A stretch of 64,000 nucleotides of DNA from Thozetella sp. PMI_491 (lineage: Eukaryota; Ascomycota; Sordariomycetes; Chaetosphaeriales; Chaetosphaeriaceae): NCBI GenBank assembly GCA_021432635.1, contig MU270063.1, forward strand, positions 1 through 64,000, written 5' to 3'. Of the stretch, positions 11,940-21,517 are shown one piece after another. The notes under the pieces are model-generated. The model made no database searches. It saw only the letters and a list, made by a program, of their open reading frames with translations, and was not told the origin of the DNA. Made by a program: the position numbers and the translations under genes. Numbering within the stretch: position 1 is the stretch's first letter; each line of letters starts with the position of its first letter.

Positions 11940-12873
11940 GTCGGGGCGTCTTGGTGGTCACGTTTTGGGTCTATTAGATTTAGCGACGCACGATTCACCG
12001 AGGGTCAACCTATAGGAGGGGAAGTGTTGATCCCACCCGCGCTACGGCAGGCAAGGGGTACCTGCTGCACGGCGCTCGCGTGTATTTATTTATTTATTCC
12101 CCCCCCGCGTGGCACGATGTTATGGATAGCATGATGGACAACACAGAGATTCATTCCCACAAGCCTGTGCGGGGATCTAGCTTTGAATAATACCCAGAAA
12201 CCGCTGCAGGACCTCGTTTCCTGTGCCATCGACACTCTCCTAAATAAAGTGTTCCCTGAAAAAGTGCGATGAGTTGGTGATATACTGGGGCAAGGCAGTT
12301 GATAGTCGCATGTGCTCGACGTGGTTTGGCTGTGGGCCCGTAGCCCTACCGCACCTTGGCACAACCTCTAGCCCCATTTTATTCTCGCAATTTAAGAAGT
12401 CCTTGCCTCGAGTCTATACTTTTCACTTGAATTTAACCACCGTTGTCTACTGAACATTCCGGGCAAAAGGGTGGCTGCGTCTGCCTAAGGGCGAGGCTGA
12501 AATTGGAGAGTCATCGATTAGTCTTGCTCAAAGTTCCTTGTTCCAAACTACCTAGTTAGTCAACTTGCTGAGGAAAGTCTGGTACACAATTGCTATGACC
12601 CGGAGTTTCCGGGTTGCCAGTGGTTGGGCTGCGCCGCTGGCTTGCAGCAGGTGACTCAATATTTACTACAGAAGTCCTTACTACATGCACTCCCTACCTA
12701 GAATTGCATACGGTGGGGTGGGTGCCTAGAAGAACCTAAGACGCCTCATCTGGTTCGCCAAACTGAAGCACTGCATTTCTCTTATTTAAACCCAACCGCG
12801 AATAACGTCCCCGTCGCGGAACCTAGGAGAGCAACATACCATCCAGAGCGCTATCGAACCGAATTTTGCAACC
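11940..12873. other. Intergenic region with an AT-rich simple repeat
   Basis: No supported gene. It holds the 3' flank of the PEP-mutase-family gene, a (TATT)n-like tract near 12081-12096 followed by a short C run, and the upstream region of the small gene that starts at 12874. Confidence 0.6.
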
Positions 12874-13398
12874 ATGTCCGCGACAGAACCCGAGCCCCAG
12901 TGCGGCGATGCGTGCCTGCCGCTAGCTCCCGGCCAGCCAGCCATGTCGCTCGAGAAGGCCCAGTTCATCGAGGAAAGTATCAAGGCGAAGCTTCCTGACT
13001 ATGAGCCGGGAAAGGTCATGGAGTCCGCCATGCTCCTTAACGATATCAAAGTTCGTCATCCCCACTCTCTCCCGTGTATCTGTCCAAACTAGCTAATCGC
13101 GCCGCCCGCACAGCCTCGTCTGGATGCACGCGACCCCAAGTTATTCGAGCAATTCATGCACTCCTTCACCGTCACGGGTGGCGAGAAGATCCAAAAAGGC
13201 GATACAGAGGAGCAGATAAAAGAGAAAATCAAGCAATATGATATTGCATTGGGGGTCAAAAATGCACGCAAATTCATCGAGGAAGAGCCAGACTTGCTAG
13301 AGCGATTTGATGCGCTGCACAAGGACACCCTTGCGAAGAACGCCTCCACGACAGAGCAAGCCTCCACAGAAGAGCAAGACTCCGCCCCAGATGCCTGA
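12874..13398 (+). CDS. Small acidic protein of unknown function
   Basis: Two exons (12874-13050 and 13114-13398) encode 153 residues. The intron has GTTCGT, a GCTAAT branch site and CACAG, and splicing keeps the phase; reading through it would stop. I do not recognise the family. The protein begins with a Cys-containing leader, then has charged helical segments: EESIKAKLPDYEPGK, DTEEQIKEKIKQYDIALG, and an acidic C-terminal tail rich in Glu, Ala, Ser and Thr. There is no signal peptide or membrane segment. It ends about 200 bp from the end of the monooxygenase gene, which runs towards it. The clean intron and charge-patterned helices make it likely real. Confidence 0.6.
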
Positions 13399-13601
13399 CG
13401 CTGGCTTCAACAAGTACTGTGGCTAGCCTTGAGTGCGACGGCGGACAGTTGCCAAACCATAGCTGTTTCAAACTGGTTCCTATCGCGAAGCCTCTCTATA
13501 TTTCTAAAGAAGTACACGTTGGTAACTACCTGAATGATTTATTAGGTTCTAGGCGGAGTCTATAGCCTCCAAGGGAGATGCAAAGCCATATTCTATCCTT
13601 C

Positions 13602-15394
13602 TCAAGACTCAACTTTCTCGGGCGGCCAGGGCACTTCCTTCAAGGGAAACATCTTCATGACCTCGTTCGCATGCAGAATTGCCTCCCTTGCCTCCGGCCA
13701 CGTCTCTCGTTTCCCCGTCTCGAAATAGCGGTAGCTGTGGGCCGTTTCCACGCCGTTGTTTAATAGGTTATACATGGTGCGGTCTTTCCACCAGAATTTC
13801 CATCCTTTCCAGCCCCAGCCTAGGTTCTCCATGCCAGTGCCCGCGGCCCGGTGCAGCCAGCCCTGATACTCCCACTGCTTTACCGCGCTCGTGTCTGTCT
13901 TGTCGTCGAGCGCCCACCGCCCGGCCACCCAGCGTTGGTGCGCGTCGATGTGCCGCTCCATCTCGTCCCGCGACGGCACCGCCTCAACGCCCCGCCACAC
14001 GTTGCTGATGGCCTGGGCTTGGACGTCCGAGAAGCTGAAGCCGTTGCTTTTGCCGAAAGCGCTGTAGTTCAGAAACACCAGGCTATCGATGTGCTCGGGG
14101 GGGAACAGGTTCATCCACATGCGGTACATAGCCGCCCCTCCGTACGAGGGGATCGGGGGCTTGCTAGTCCGGACGAGGGAGCCGCCCACGCTCCAATCGG
14201 CGGAATAGCCGGTGCACAGAACAACCGCATCGATATCGTCCAAGGTCGAGCCATCGGTAAACTCGAGAGACTTGGGGCCGGTGAAACGCTTGATCCCCGG
14301 GACCGCCGTCAAGCTGCCGTCCTTGAAGAACGGCATGACGAGCTCGAAGGACCCGGGCAAGCGTAGTGAGATGGAGGGAAATGGCTCGAGCCTCCAGGCG
14401 GGATCTAGCTTGCCGAACACGCGCCGCCCGAGGTAGCCGAGAGCCATGTCGGCGAGCGCACGGGCAAGGGTAGGGAAGTAGCGCTGGAGCATATGGCTGA
14501 CCTGGCGCCGCCGCCACGTGATGCCGGTGTCGACAGGAGTGCCCTTGCGGTAGCGCTTAAAGGGGACCGAGCCGCTTCGGAGTGACACGTAAACTTTCTC
14601 GGCCACGGGCATCAAATCCGGGATGATGTCGCCTCCGGAGCTGCGGAGGCCCACGACGACCACCTTTTTGCCTTCAAACTGGTCCGGCGAGCGGTACTGC
14701 TGGGCGTGCATGATAGCACCTTCAAATTTGTTCTGGTCCTCGAAAACCGGCACGCTCGCCTTGGTCTGATAGCCATTACAGAAGGCGACGCGGTCGAACT
14801 CGGCTGTGCTAGCCTTCCCTCCAGTCTCGTACTCCAGCACCCACTTGGTGTTCTCATCATTCCGGCGCACTTTGTTTACAGTGGTATTGAAAACAATGTC
14901 GCGTGTCAAGTCGAAATGCTGGGCATACCCCTCCATGAACTCTTGGAAGTGCGCGGGCTGCATGTATATTGGATATTCTAGTTGCCCGTCGTTAATAGGC
15001 CGTACCGGCATGGCGAGTATCTACTTGTCGACTTACCATCCGGAATAGGATAGTCGGAGAAGCCACAGGTAAACTTGCTAATGTTGGCGCGGGTGACTGC
15101 CATGCCGGTCAGCGGATGATAACGGGCTGGTCGGAGATGAAGTCAGCCGCCACTTGCTTGGGAGAGCGGTGGTGTAGGCTGGGTTATCGCTGTATGCCCA
15201 TAGCCCGCCCACCGTGGGTCTGCGCTCATATAAAGTGGCATCGAATCCATCGCGGCGAAAGACCTTGAGCATCGATAGCCCCGTGGGCCCTGCCTTTTCT
15301 GTTAGCTGATCGACGCGCTCGGCGCGAGAACGCGTGCTGACGCACCTCCGCCAATGATGGCGACCCTGGCTTTCTCTAGCATGGCAGAGGGCAT
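13602..15394 (-). CDS. Flavin-containing monooxygenase (FMO-like)
   Basis: Four exons (15346-15394, 15158-15289, 15037-15096, 13602-14977) encode 538 residues. The first intron interrupts the FAD-binding GxGxxG loop, which reads IIGGGPTGL after splicing. The second (15097-15157) needs a GC-AG donor (GCAAGT) to keep frame and yield ANISKFTCGFSDYP, a block conserved in fungal FMOs. The third restores FSDYPIPDEYPIYMQ. The FMO fingerprint FxGxxxHxxxY is seen as FEGAIMHAQQY, followed by the NADPH-binding VVVVGLRSSGGDI. The enzyme should use FAD, NADPH and O2 to oxygenate a soft nucleophile (N or S) or a ketone; the substrate is unknown. No secretion signal. It is convergent with the small gene at 12874-13398. 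Confidence 0.9.
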
Positions 15395-16483
15395 ACCCGC
15401 TATTTAGATTCAGATTGTCGCTCGTCGCTCTGCCTGGAAGCACGGGCGCGGGTGGGTTGATAAGGGGTTGACATAAGGTGGGAGAGTTGAGCAAGTGAAA
15501 GATGTTGCAGTGGACAGGGTCTGCGTCCTCCAGCCTTGGGACGTCATCGTAGGCTGAGAGTAGGATCAAGGAGGATAGTTTGACTGTATCTAGAGAGCTA
15601 GTCTGCAACGCGCTAGGCCCGATTTGGACTCTAAAGTCTCACAATTTCAGCCACGGCCAATTTTAGTGTAAAAAACACCTTCGCATCCGGAACGGTCAGT
15701 CTTAACGCCGGTTAGTAAACTGTGCCAGTCTACACCATCAGGCTACTCGGTCCTAGCCCTCTTAAACCGATCTTGTGCAAACCCAGTGTGTTTTTCATGT
15801 ACATGCAAGCGCCTCTCATTTTATTATAGTAGGGCAATCTTGCTAGACTCGTGCGCGCCAGAGACGTTGCCGGCGCTAGCTCCAGCACTTCTTCCTACAA
15901 GAGTGGGGCTATTCAGAATGGCTACAAGGATGTGGTGGTGCTTATTAGATGGTAAAATACTGTGTATGTTCTATGTACTCCGTACACTTGAATTTGGCCA
16001 TGGCGGAAATTGTAGCGCCGTATAGTTCTAAATTAGGCCTAGCATACGAGCAAACACTCTAGATACAGTGAAACTATCCTCGTGGAGAGGGAAACTGATA
16101 AGCTGGGTAGGATGAAAGTAATACGGAGTAAGCCCGCGATTTCTATGTTCGGAAAAAATGCCCGATTGTGAGGGAGAAACGGTCGCGTGTTCCTGCTCTT
16201 TTTCAGGCGATCAGAGCCGTACCGAGCAGCTCCTTTATCTTGCACAAAGCGTTAAATTTAGCAACATGCCGACTCTGTTGAACGCAATAAAGGATCTAGA
16301 AAGAAAGAACCATTCAGAGCTCTCCCGCCCAAGATCAATGGCGGCCATCTTTTTAACACCTCTTGAGGGATCCAAAAGGACAGGGGTTAGGGCATTTCTG
16401 CATATTTATGTCACTCCAAAGTACGGAAAGCTAGTTTCCGGTAGAGCCCAACACATACTTTCGCAACCAGAAGCAATTGCAAC
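15395..16483. other. Divergent intergenic region, FMO (-) / unknown gene (+)
   Basis: About 1.1 kb without a supported gene. It must contain the FMO promoter on the left and that of the following plus-strand gene on the right. An open frame upstream of 16484 in another register has no recognisable content. Confidence 0.5.
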
Positions 16484-17485
16484 ATGGACGCAGCGGTACA
16501 GCAGCCCATCTATTGCCAGTCTAAGCCGTGCGGCCTCATCCCAGCATGTAAGTACGGTAATCACCAAGAAGTGCCTCTTTCCAACTCCCTTGACGGTCAG
16601 GTCAATTCCTTTCTGTACGCTACAAACCGAATCAGTCCGTACTATGCAGATGAGGCTGATCTAATCCACGATCTCGGGGCACTAAAGCGAGGCGAAGTGT
16701 ACAGCCAAGATGACTTCTACCATAGAGTGAGGACATGGTATAGGGCAGAGGTTAGCCGGCTCTACCACCAGCTCACAGCGAAGAGCACTCGGGTCTGGGC
16801 CACACAGAATGACCTGCAAGATATCCACCGTGACGTGTCATGGGAAACGCCGCTCTCACAGCGAGCTACCCCTACCCGTCGGCAACCAGCGCGAGACGCC
16901 AAGACAAGGGCGGCCCAGAGTGTAATCGTAGCCAATAAGTCTAGGAAGGCGCTACGACCGGGCAGAGTGAGGGGGGAGACCAAGGGAGACTATGAATTGG
17001 CCGATGCCGAGTGGCTCGCCTTCTTGGACGAACACACCACAAGGGACCAGGACCAGGACCCTCATGTTCTCAGCACCGAGAAGAGATCCCAGCTGTTCGA
17101 GAAACGGGTTGAGCAGACTGTAAGAAAGAAGCTCCATAAGCTTCTTAGAAGAAAAGCTCGCCGATGCGCATTGGCGCACGGCTGCGAGGCGCCTATATTT
17201 GTGCCCAGAACGGATCTCGCAAGATCACCGCGAGACGAGTACAGCAACGTAGGTAAAGAGCAGTGCGAGGTAGTCGTATGTCCTTCGGCTGTTGAGACGG
17301 CAAAGATGGTAATAAGCCCAACACTAGGCCAATGGCCCATCATGGCGATGCAAGACTTGCCGGAAGAGGATCTCGGCGGAAACGTCGTCAGGGTTGCGGG
17401 CATCAAGTTTGTCGTGGATACATGTGTAGTCTTCACCACGTCCCTGGCTAGCCGTCCTGAGGCTGTTCGATTCGAGATGGTTTAA
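16484..17485 (+). CDS. Hypothetical protein, 333 residues
   Basis: A single uninterrupted frame. I do not recognise a domain. The N-terminal third is aromatic and polar (YYADEADLIHDLG, DDFYHRVRTWYRAEVSRLYHQL), the centre is basic, including KLHKLLRRKARR, and the C-terminal part is more hydrophobic with mixed strands (IKFVVDTCVVF). No signal peptide or clear membrane helix. The frame contains a possible donor at 16549 (GTAAGTAC), so part of the N-terminus could be intronic and the true start is uncertain. It converges on the HsbA-like gene, with stops about 245 bp apart. Lineage-specific gene or fragment of an unrecognised family. Confidence 0.5.
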   Translation: MDAAVQQPIYCQSKPCGLIPACKYGNHQEVPLSNSLDGQVNSFLYATNRISPYYADEADLIHDLGALKRGEVYSQDDFYHRVRTWYRAEVSRLYHQLTAKSTRVWATQNDLQDIHRDVSWETPLSQRATPTRRQPARDAKTRAAQSVIVANKSRKALRPGRVRGETKGDYELADAEWLAFLDEHTTRDQDQDPHVLSTEKRSQLFEKRVEQTVRKKLHKLLRRKARRCALAHGCEAPIFVPRTDLARSPRDEYSNVGKEQCEVVVCPSAVETAKMVISPTLGQWPIMAMQDLPEEDLGGNVVRVAGIKFVVDTCVVFTTSLASRPEAVRFEMV

Positions 17486-17729
17486 CACAGGTAGGTAGAT
17501 GCTTATGGATAGGCGCGGGCCGGAGACATGGACACGGTGTAGACAATTCCTGAGTTGTAGGAGACATTCAGTTTCTCCCAATGCTTGTTTATTTCGGGGC
17601 CGATATAGATTTGAATATATAGCAAAGGGATTAAAGCAGACCCTGCATACCTCCCCAGCTTACCATCTTCCTAACTGTACATTTCTAAACCCCCTCACCC
17701 TCCCTTGGTTATCTTGATCAAAGTATAAC

Positions 17730-18707
17730 CTAAATGTGAACCGCCGGCAAAGTCGGGAGCTTGGGGAGCGCAGGCACGGTGGGTAAAACCGTCGGTATAG
17801 TGATCACGGGAGGTATAGCCACGGTGGGTAAAACCGTTGGTATAGCGATCACGGGAGGTGTAGCCACGGCTGGTGTCTTTATTGTGACAAGTGTAGACGG
17901 GATTGCTAGTTTGGGGAGCGACAGGATTGTGGCTATGAAAGGGAGCGTCGGCATGACGGGCAGGTTCGCGGCTGTGACCGAAGTGGTCGCCGACCCGAGC
18001 CCGGAAAGAATGTTGGCGATGTTAGCAATCATGCTCTTGTAGGCCCCGTTCATTGCATTTTGAGTGGAAGAGTCGGTGCCAGTGCTGATTGCACTCATAA
18101 ACTTCTACGGTGCAGCAGTCAGTGGGCTGGACAGGTGGGACGGAAACACCGACAATGCTTGGCGACTCACTCCTATCAAAGTAACAAGGGAGCTCAAGAA
18201 GCTTCCCAGTATTTTATTAGGGAGCTCCATCAGGTCGTTGAGCCCGAGGGTTTGCAGGAAGCTGGTGGCAGTTGGCGGGATACCCACGGCGCTGACCATG
18301 CCCTTTGTGAGGTCCTGAAGAGCGTCGCCGAGCTGCTTAGAGGCCACTTGTATAAGATGGGACGCGGTATCCGTGAAGTTGGCGTTGGTTGGGATGGTGA
18401 CATTACCGGCCTTCATGGCGAAGCTGTTGACTAGGTTGTTCATGCCAACGGTGAGTGCCTACCACTGTAGTTAGCCCTGCTTAAATGCGTGGGCAGATGT
18501 GATGGATGGAAGACAACAAGGGGTAGCTGGGATGCGACGTACGATAGGAGATCCGGGATGGTTTAAGTCCATCCCCTGAACGGCCTCATAGAAGGACCGG
18601 GTGAGGTCCGTCATCTCGTTCAAGTCCTGCACAACGTCCTGGGCCGAATGCATGGCCACCGCGGCACCGGCAAAAGCCGCGAGCGAAGCAATAGTGAAGA
18701 AGCGCAT
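17730..18707 (-). CDS. Secreted hydrophobic surface-binding (HsbA-like) protein
   Basis: Three exons (18543-18707, 18171-18458, 17730-18104), all phase 0, encode 275 residues. The start at 18707 gives a clean signal peptide (MRFFTIASLAAFAGAAVA); an in-frame ATG 24 bases further upstream would bury it. Residues about 20-160 match the HsbA / cell-wall galactomannoprotein layout: helical, cysteine-free, with DVVQDLNEMTDLTRSFYEAV and LGDALQDLTKGM. HsbA of Aspergillus binds hydrophobic surfaces and recruits lytic enzymes. The C-terminal 100 residues are an unusual Pro/Val/Ile/Thr-rich tail built on PTVLPTVAIPPV-type repeats and ending PALPKLPTLPAVHI, with no GPI signal. TATATAAG on the minus strand near 18838-18845 is a likely TATA box. 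Probably cell-wall associated or extracellular. Confidence 0.8.
17775..17864. repeat. Two 45-bp tandem units inside the HsbA-like gene
   Basis: Two adjacent 45-bp units differ at only a few positions and keep the reading frame, each encoding a 15-residue Pro/Val/Ile/Thr repeat of the protein tail. A third, more diverged start of a unit follows at about 17865. Confidence 0.8.
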
Positions 18708-19533
18708 GATGGCTACTTCGAGAGAACTCAACCGGGATGTCTAAGTTCTGACTGGGAGAGGTGGGAGGGAGGCGGCTCGGTATAATAACCTTGATGACAG
18801 AGGGCCAGTGGGAAGTGGTGAGGTTGCGCCTTGATTCTTATATAGTGCTAGCCGAGCACAGCTATCTCACGATGCATCTCAAGCTAGTATACCCTGCCAA
18901 GCAGCATGACTTACCAGGACGTCGGGTATGCACTAGGGCTGCGATGGCGATGAGTGGAGTGCGGCTTGCAGGCTGTGTGTGGCTGGGAGGAATGATGATC
19001 TAAACGATCGGCCACCCGCCCTACTGCTTAAGCTTGTCTCGGTCCCTTCTGGGACGCCCGCGTGCCAAGGCCGTTCTATGAGACAGAAAACCGTTGACAT
19101 ACAGTGCTCGCCGAAACATGCCGACGGTATATGGCGATGAGGTCTCATCGCACCGCAACGAAGCGCTCCAGATCCAGCCAGGGCGAGAACTGGTGCTATC
19201 AACATCGGCCACTGCTGCAAGGAGACAGACTATGTGGCCCAGCTCGAGAACCCGTGGGGGTCGTGTATAGGTAGACGAAGAATGAGGGGTCAACGTTTCT
19301 GGGGCGGGCACGGCACATAGCTACTCAACTGGGTAGGATCGACGCGAGGTCTCCCAGTCCCTCAGACAGCACGCCCCCCAAACATGTGGCGGGGAGTTCT
19401 ACCCAGCGATGTGAGTAACGAACTAGTTATTTTGATCTGCCGTATGTTCAAGATCCCGACCTGGTATATCGACAATCTGGCCAGCCAACCACCTTGAGCG
19501 CCGCAACGACCCCTTCCATAGCTACCGCCGTCT
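18708..19533. promoter_or_regulatory. Promoter region of the HsbA-like gene; 3' flank of the thiolase gene
   Basis: Both flanking genes are on the minus strand. A TATA-like element near 18838-18845 lies about 130 bp upstream of the HsbA start codon. The rest shows no supported gene. Confidence 0.5.
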
Positions 19534-20793
19534 CTATTCGCGGACGAGAAGGCCCGCCATTCCCATTCCTGTTCCTATGCACATGCTAACGACGCCAACC
19601 TCACCGCCATCGCGCTTCAGACCGTGAAGCAGGGTGCTAACCATGCGCGCACCGGTGGCGCCCAACGGGTGGCCGAGCGCAATAGCGCCGCCGTCGGGAT
19701 TCACCTTGCCGTTCTCCCACTCCTTCTCCAGTCCCAGCTCCCGGGCACAGTAGATGGCCTGGCTGGCGAAAGCCTCATTAATCTCCCAGCGGTGGACGTC
19801 GCCGTTGGTCAGCTCGAGCTGGTTCAGGAGCTTGGGGATGGCCAGGGCGGGGCCAATGCCCATCTCATCCGGCGCGCAGCCCACAATGCTCGAGGCAACG
19901 AACTTGCCGATGATGTTACCCGAAAGGCCGAGCTCGGTGGCTGTGCTCCTCCGCATCAGGAGGGTGGCGGCGGCGCCGTCCGACACCTGGCTGGAGTTGC
20001 CGGCGGTGCTCGCGCCGTCGGGCTTGAAGGCAGGCTTGAGCTTGGCCATGCTCTCGAGGTTCGCATTGGCCCGCACGCCATCGTCAGCCGTGACGGTGAT
20101 GGTTTGCTCCTCGCCCACCGGCTTGCCCTGCTTATCCACCTCCTGGTATCGGGTGGTGACGGGCACGATCTCGTCCTTGAAGGCGCCGCTCGCCTGGGCG
20201 GCGGCGGCCCTCCGGTGGCTCTCGACGGCGAAGGCGTCCTGGTCGGCACGGCTAACGCCGTAGCGGCTCGCGACGTTCTCGCTGGTGAGGCCCATGGGCA
20301 TGACGCAGTCGCGGGCGTCCTTAATGGGGCTGTCGTGCAGGGCGGGCCAGGCGTGCTCGGGAATGGCGCGGCTGCCATAATTGCGTGTCATACTCTCCAT
20401 GCCGGCGCCGATGCCGACGCTGATCATGTCGGAGCGGATCTGGCTGGCCACCAAGGTGATGCTCTGTAGGGAGCTCGCGCATGCTCGGTTCACTGTGTAA
20501 AGGGACGTCGTGTTGGGGTAGCCGACATGGTTCATGGCCATGCGGGCGGCTTTTGAGCCGCCCAACTCGGAGAGCACCACGCCGACGGCGACGTCCTCGA
20601 TGGCTGCCGGGTCGAGGTTGGGGTTTGCGTCGAGGGTGGCACGTAGGACGACCGACAGGAGCTCCTCGGGATAGGCATCCTTGAGCTTGCCCTTGTAGGA
20701 CCTGGTAATGGGGGTGCGGACAGACGACAGGACCACGACATCTGTGGGCGCCTTGGCCAGGACGGCCTTGATTCCCTTGGGGAGGACAGACAT
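19534..20793 (-). CDS. 3-ketoacyl-CoA thiolase / acetyl-CoA C-acyltransferase
   Basis: A single-exon gene encoding 419 residues, the normal length for a degradative thiolase. All catalytic signatures are present: acyl-accepting Cys105 in NRACASS, NEAFASQ, the GHPLG His at about 375, and the second catalytic Cys at about 405 in SMCIGTGMG. It catalyses thiolytic release of acetyl-CoA from 3-ketoacyl-CoA in beta-oxidation, or the reverse condensation. Similarity is to the peroxisomal Pot1/Fox3 type. However, the N-terminus ([16 protein letters not shown]) shows no PTS2 His/Gln nonapeptide and the protein ends in LLVRE, not a PTS1. The N-terminus is mildly basic and could be a weak mitochondrial leader, or the protein may be cytosolic. 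Which thiolase paralogue this is cannot be settled here. Confidence 0.93.
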   Translation of the reverse strand: MSVLPKGIKAVLAKAPTDVVVLSSVRTPITRSYKGKLKDAYPEELLSVVLRATLDANPNLDPAAIEDVAVGVVLSELGGSKAARMAMNHVGYPNTTSLYTVNRACASSLQSITLVASQIRSDMISVGIGAGMESMTRNYGSRAIPEHAWPALHDSPIKDARDCVMPMGLTSENVASRYGVSRADQDAFAVESHRRAAAAQASGAFKDEIVPVTTRYQEVDKQGKPVGEEQTITVTADDGVRANANLESMAKLKPAFKPDGASTAGNSSQVSDGAAATLLMRRSTATELGLSGNIIGKFVASSIVGCAPDEMGIGPALAIPKLLNQLELTNGDVHRWEINEAFASQAIYCARELGLEKEWENGKVNPDGGAIALGHPLGATGARMVSTLLHGLKRDGGEVGVVSMCIGTGMGMAGLLVRE

Positions 20794-21517
20794 GGTCGCA
20801 GGTGGTCCGGGCAGTTATGGGCGGGGGAGGAGGGAGCGGCTAGACGAGAGGTTCAAGGAGCGTAGGTGGGTCGGGGTTGGAAGGAGCTTCACCCGAGGGC
20901 GGCAATTGGCGCTGGCGGGCGAGGTCGAAGCGCAGATTCGCGAGAGTATACGCCGGAGAGGGAGAAGGAGTTCAATTGGAGCAAAGGTGAAGACAAAACT
21001 GTTCGTGAAAGACGAGGAAGGGAGAAAAAGAAGCACGACAAGACGATACCGGAGGTGGGAACCTAGTAGCTTTCTGCCGGCTCTTTCGTTGCCTCTCGGG
21101 AGCTCTCGGGCTTTGGTGGGGGAAAAAGGCATAGCCGGGGGCGGGAAAGGGAATCGGCTGCGGGGCGGCGCCTCCACCCCAGACCTACCCCAACTTGGCG
21201 CGCCGCCTGCGGAGTTTCAATAACCCCAAGCACGCCCATTCTTACTCAGGGGTCGTTTTTTGGTGGCCGTATTAGTGTCGTTTGGCGAGTCTGATAGGCG
21301 CCACTCGAGTCAAGCAGGCCACTGCCGAGTGCTGTGATGCCGCGCATTGGCCCCATCCTCGCTGCTCCTAAGCGTCCGTACTGGCAGGCTGCAGGAACCA
21401 TGGGAGATATTTGGAGACCATGTCTATTCTATGTAGCATGTTCCCATGTTCCCATATTCCCTAAATTCCCATATGACGCTATGTGATGCGATGCTCTCCG
21501 GCCCGAAGCGGCCTTCT
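20794..21517. other. Thiolase upstream region and 3' flank of the PXB/DUF3818 gene
   Basis: No supported gene. The part near the thiolase start is purine/pyrimidine-skewed, typical of a promoter and leader. A short direct repeat of CCCAT-containing units lies near 21440-21475. Confidence 0.55.

Noticed and set aside
19624-20469. 281-codon frame opposite the thiolase gene
   Set aside because: It is the antisense shadow of a clearly conserved thiolase, with Gly/Ala/His/Leu-rich content typical of such shadows.
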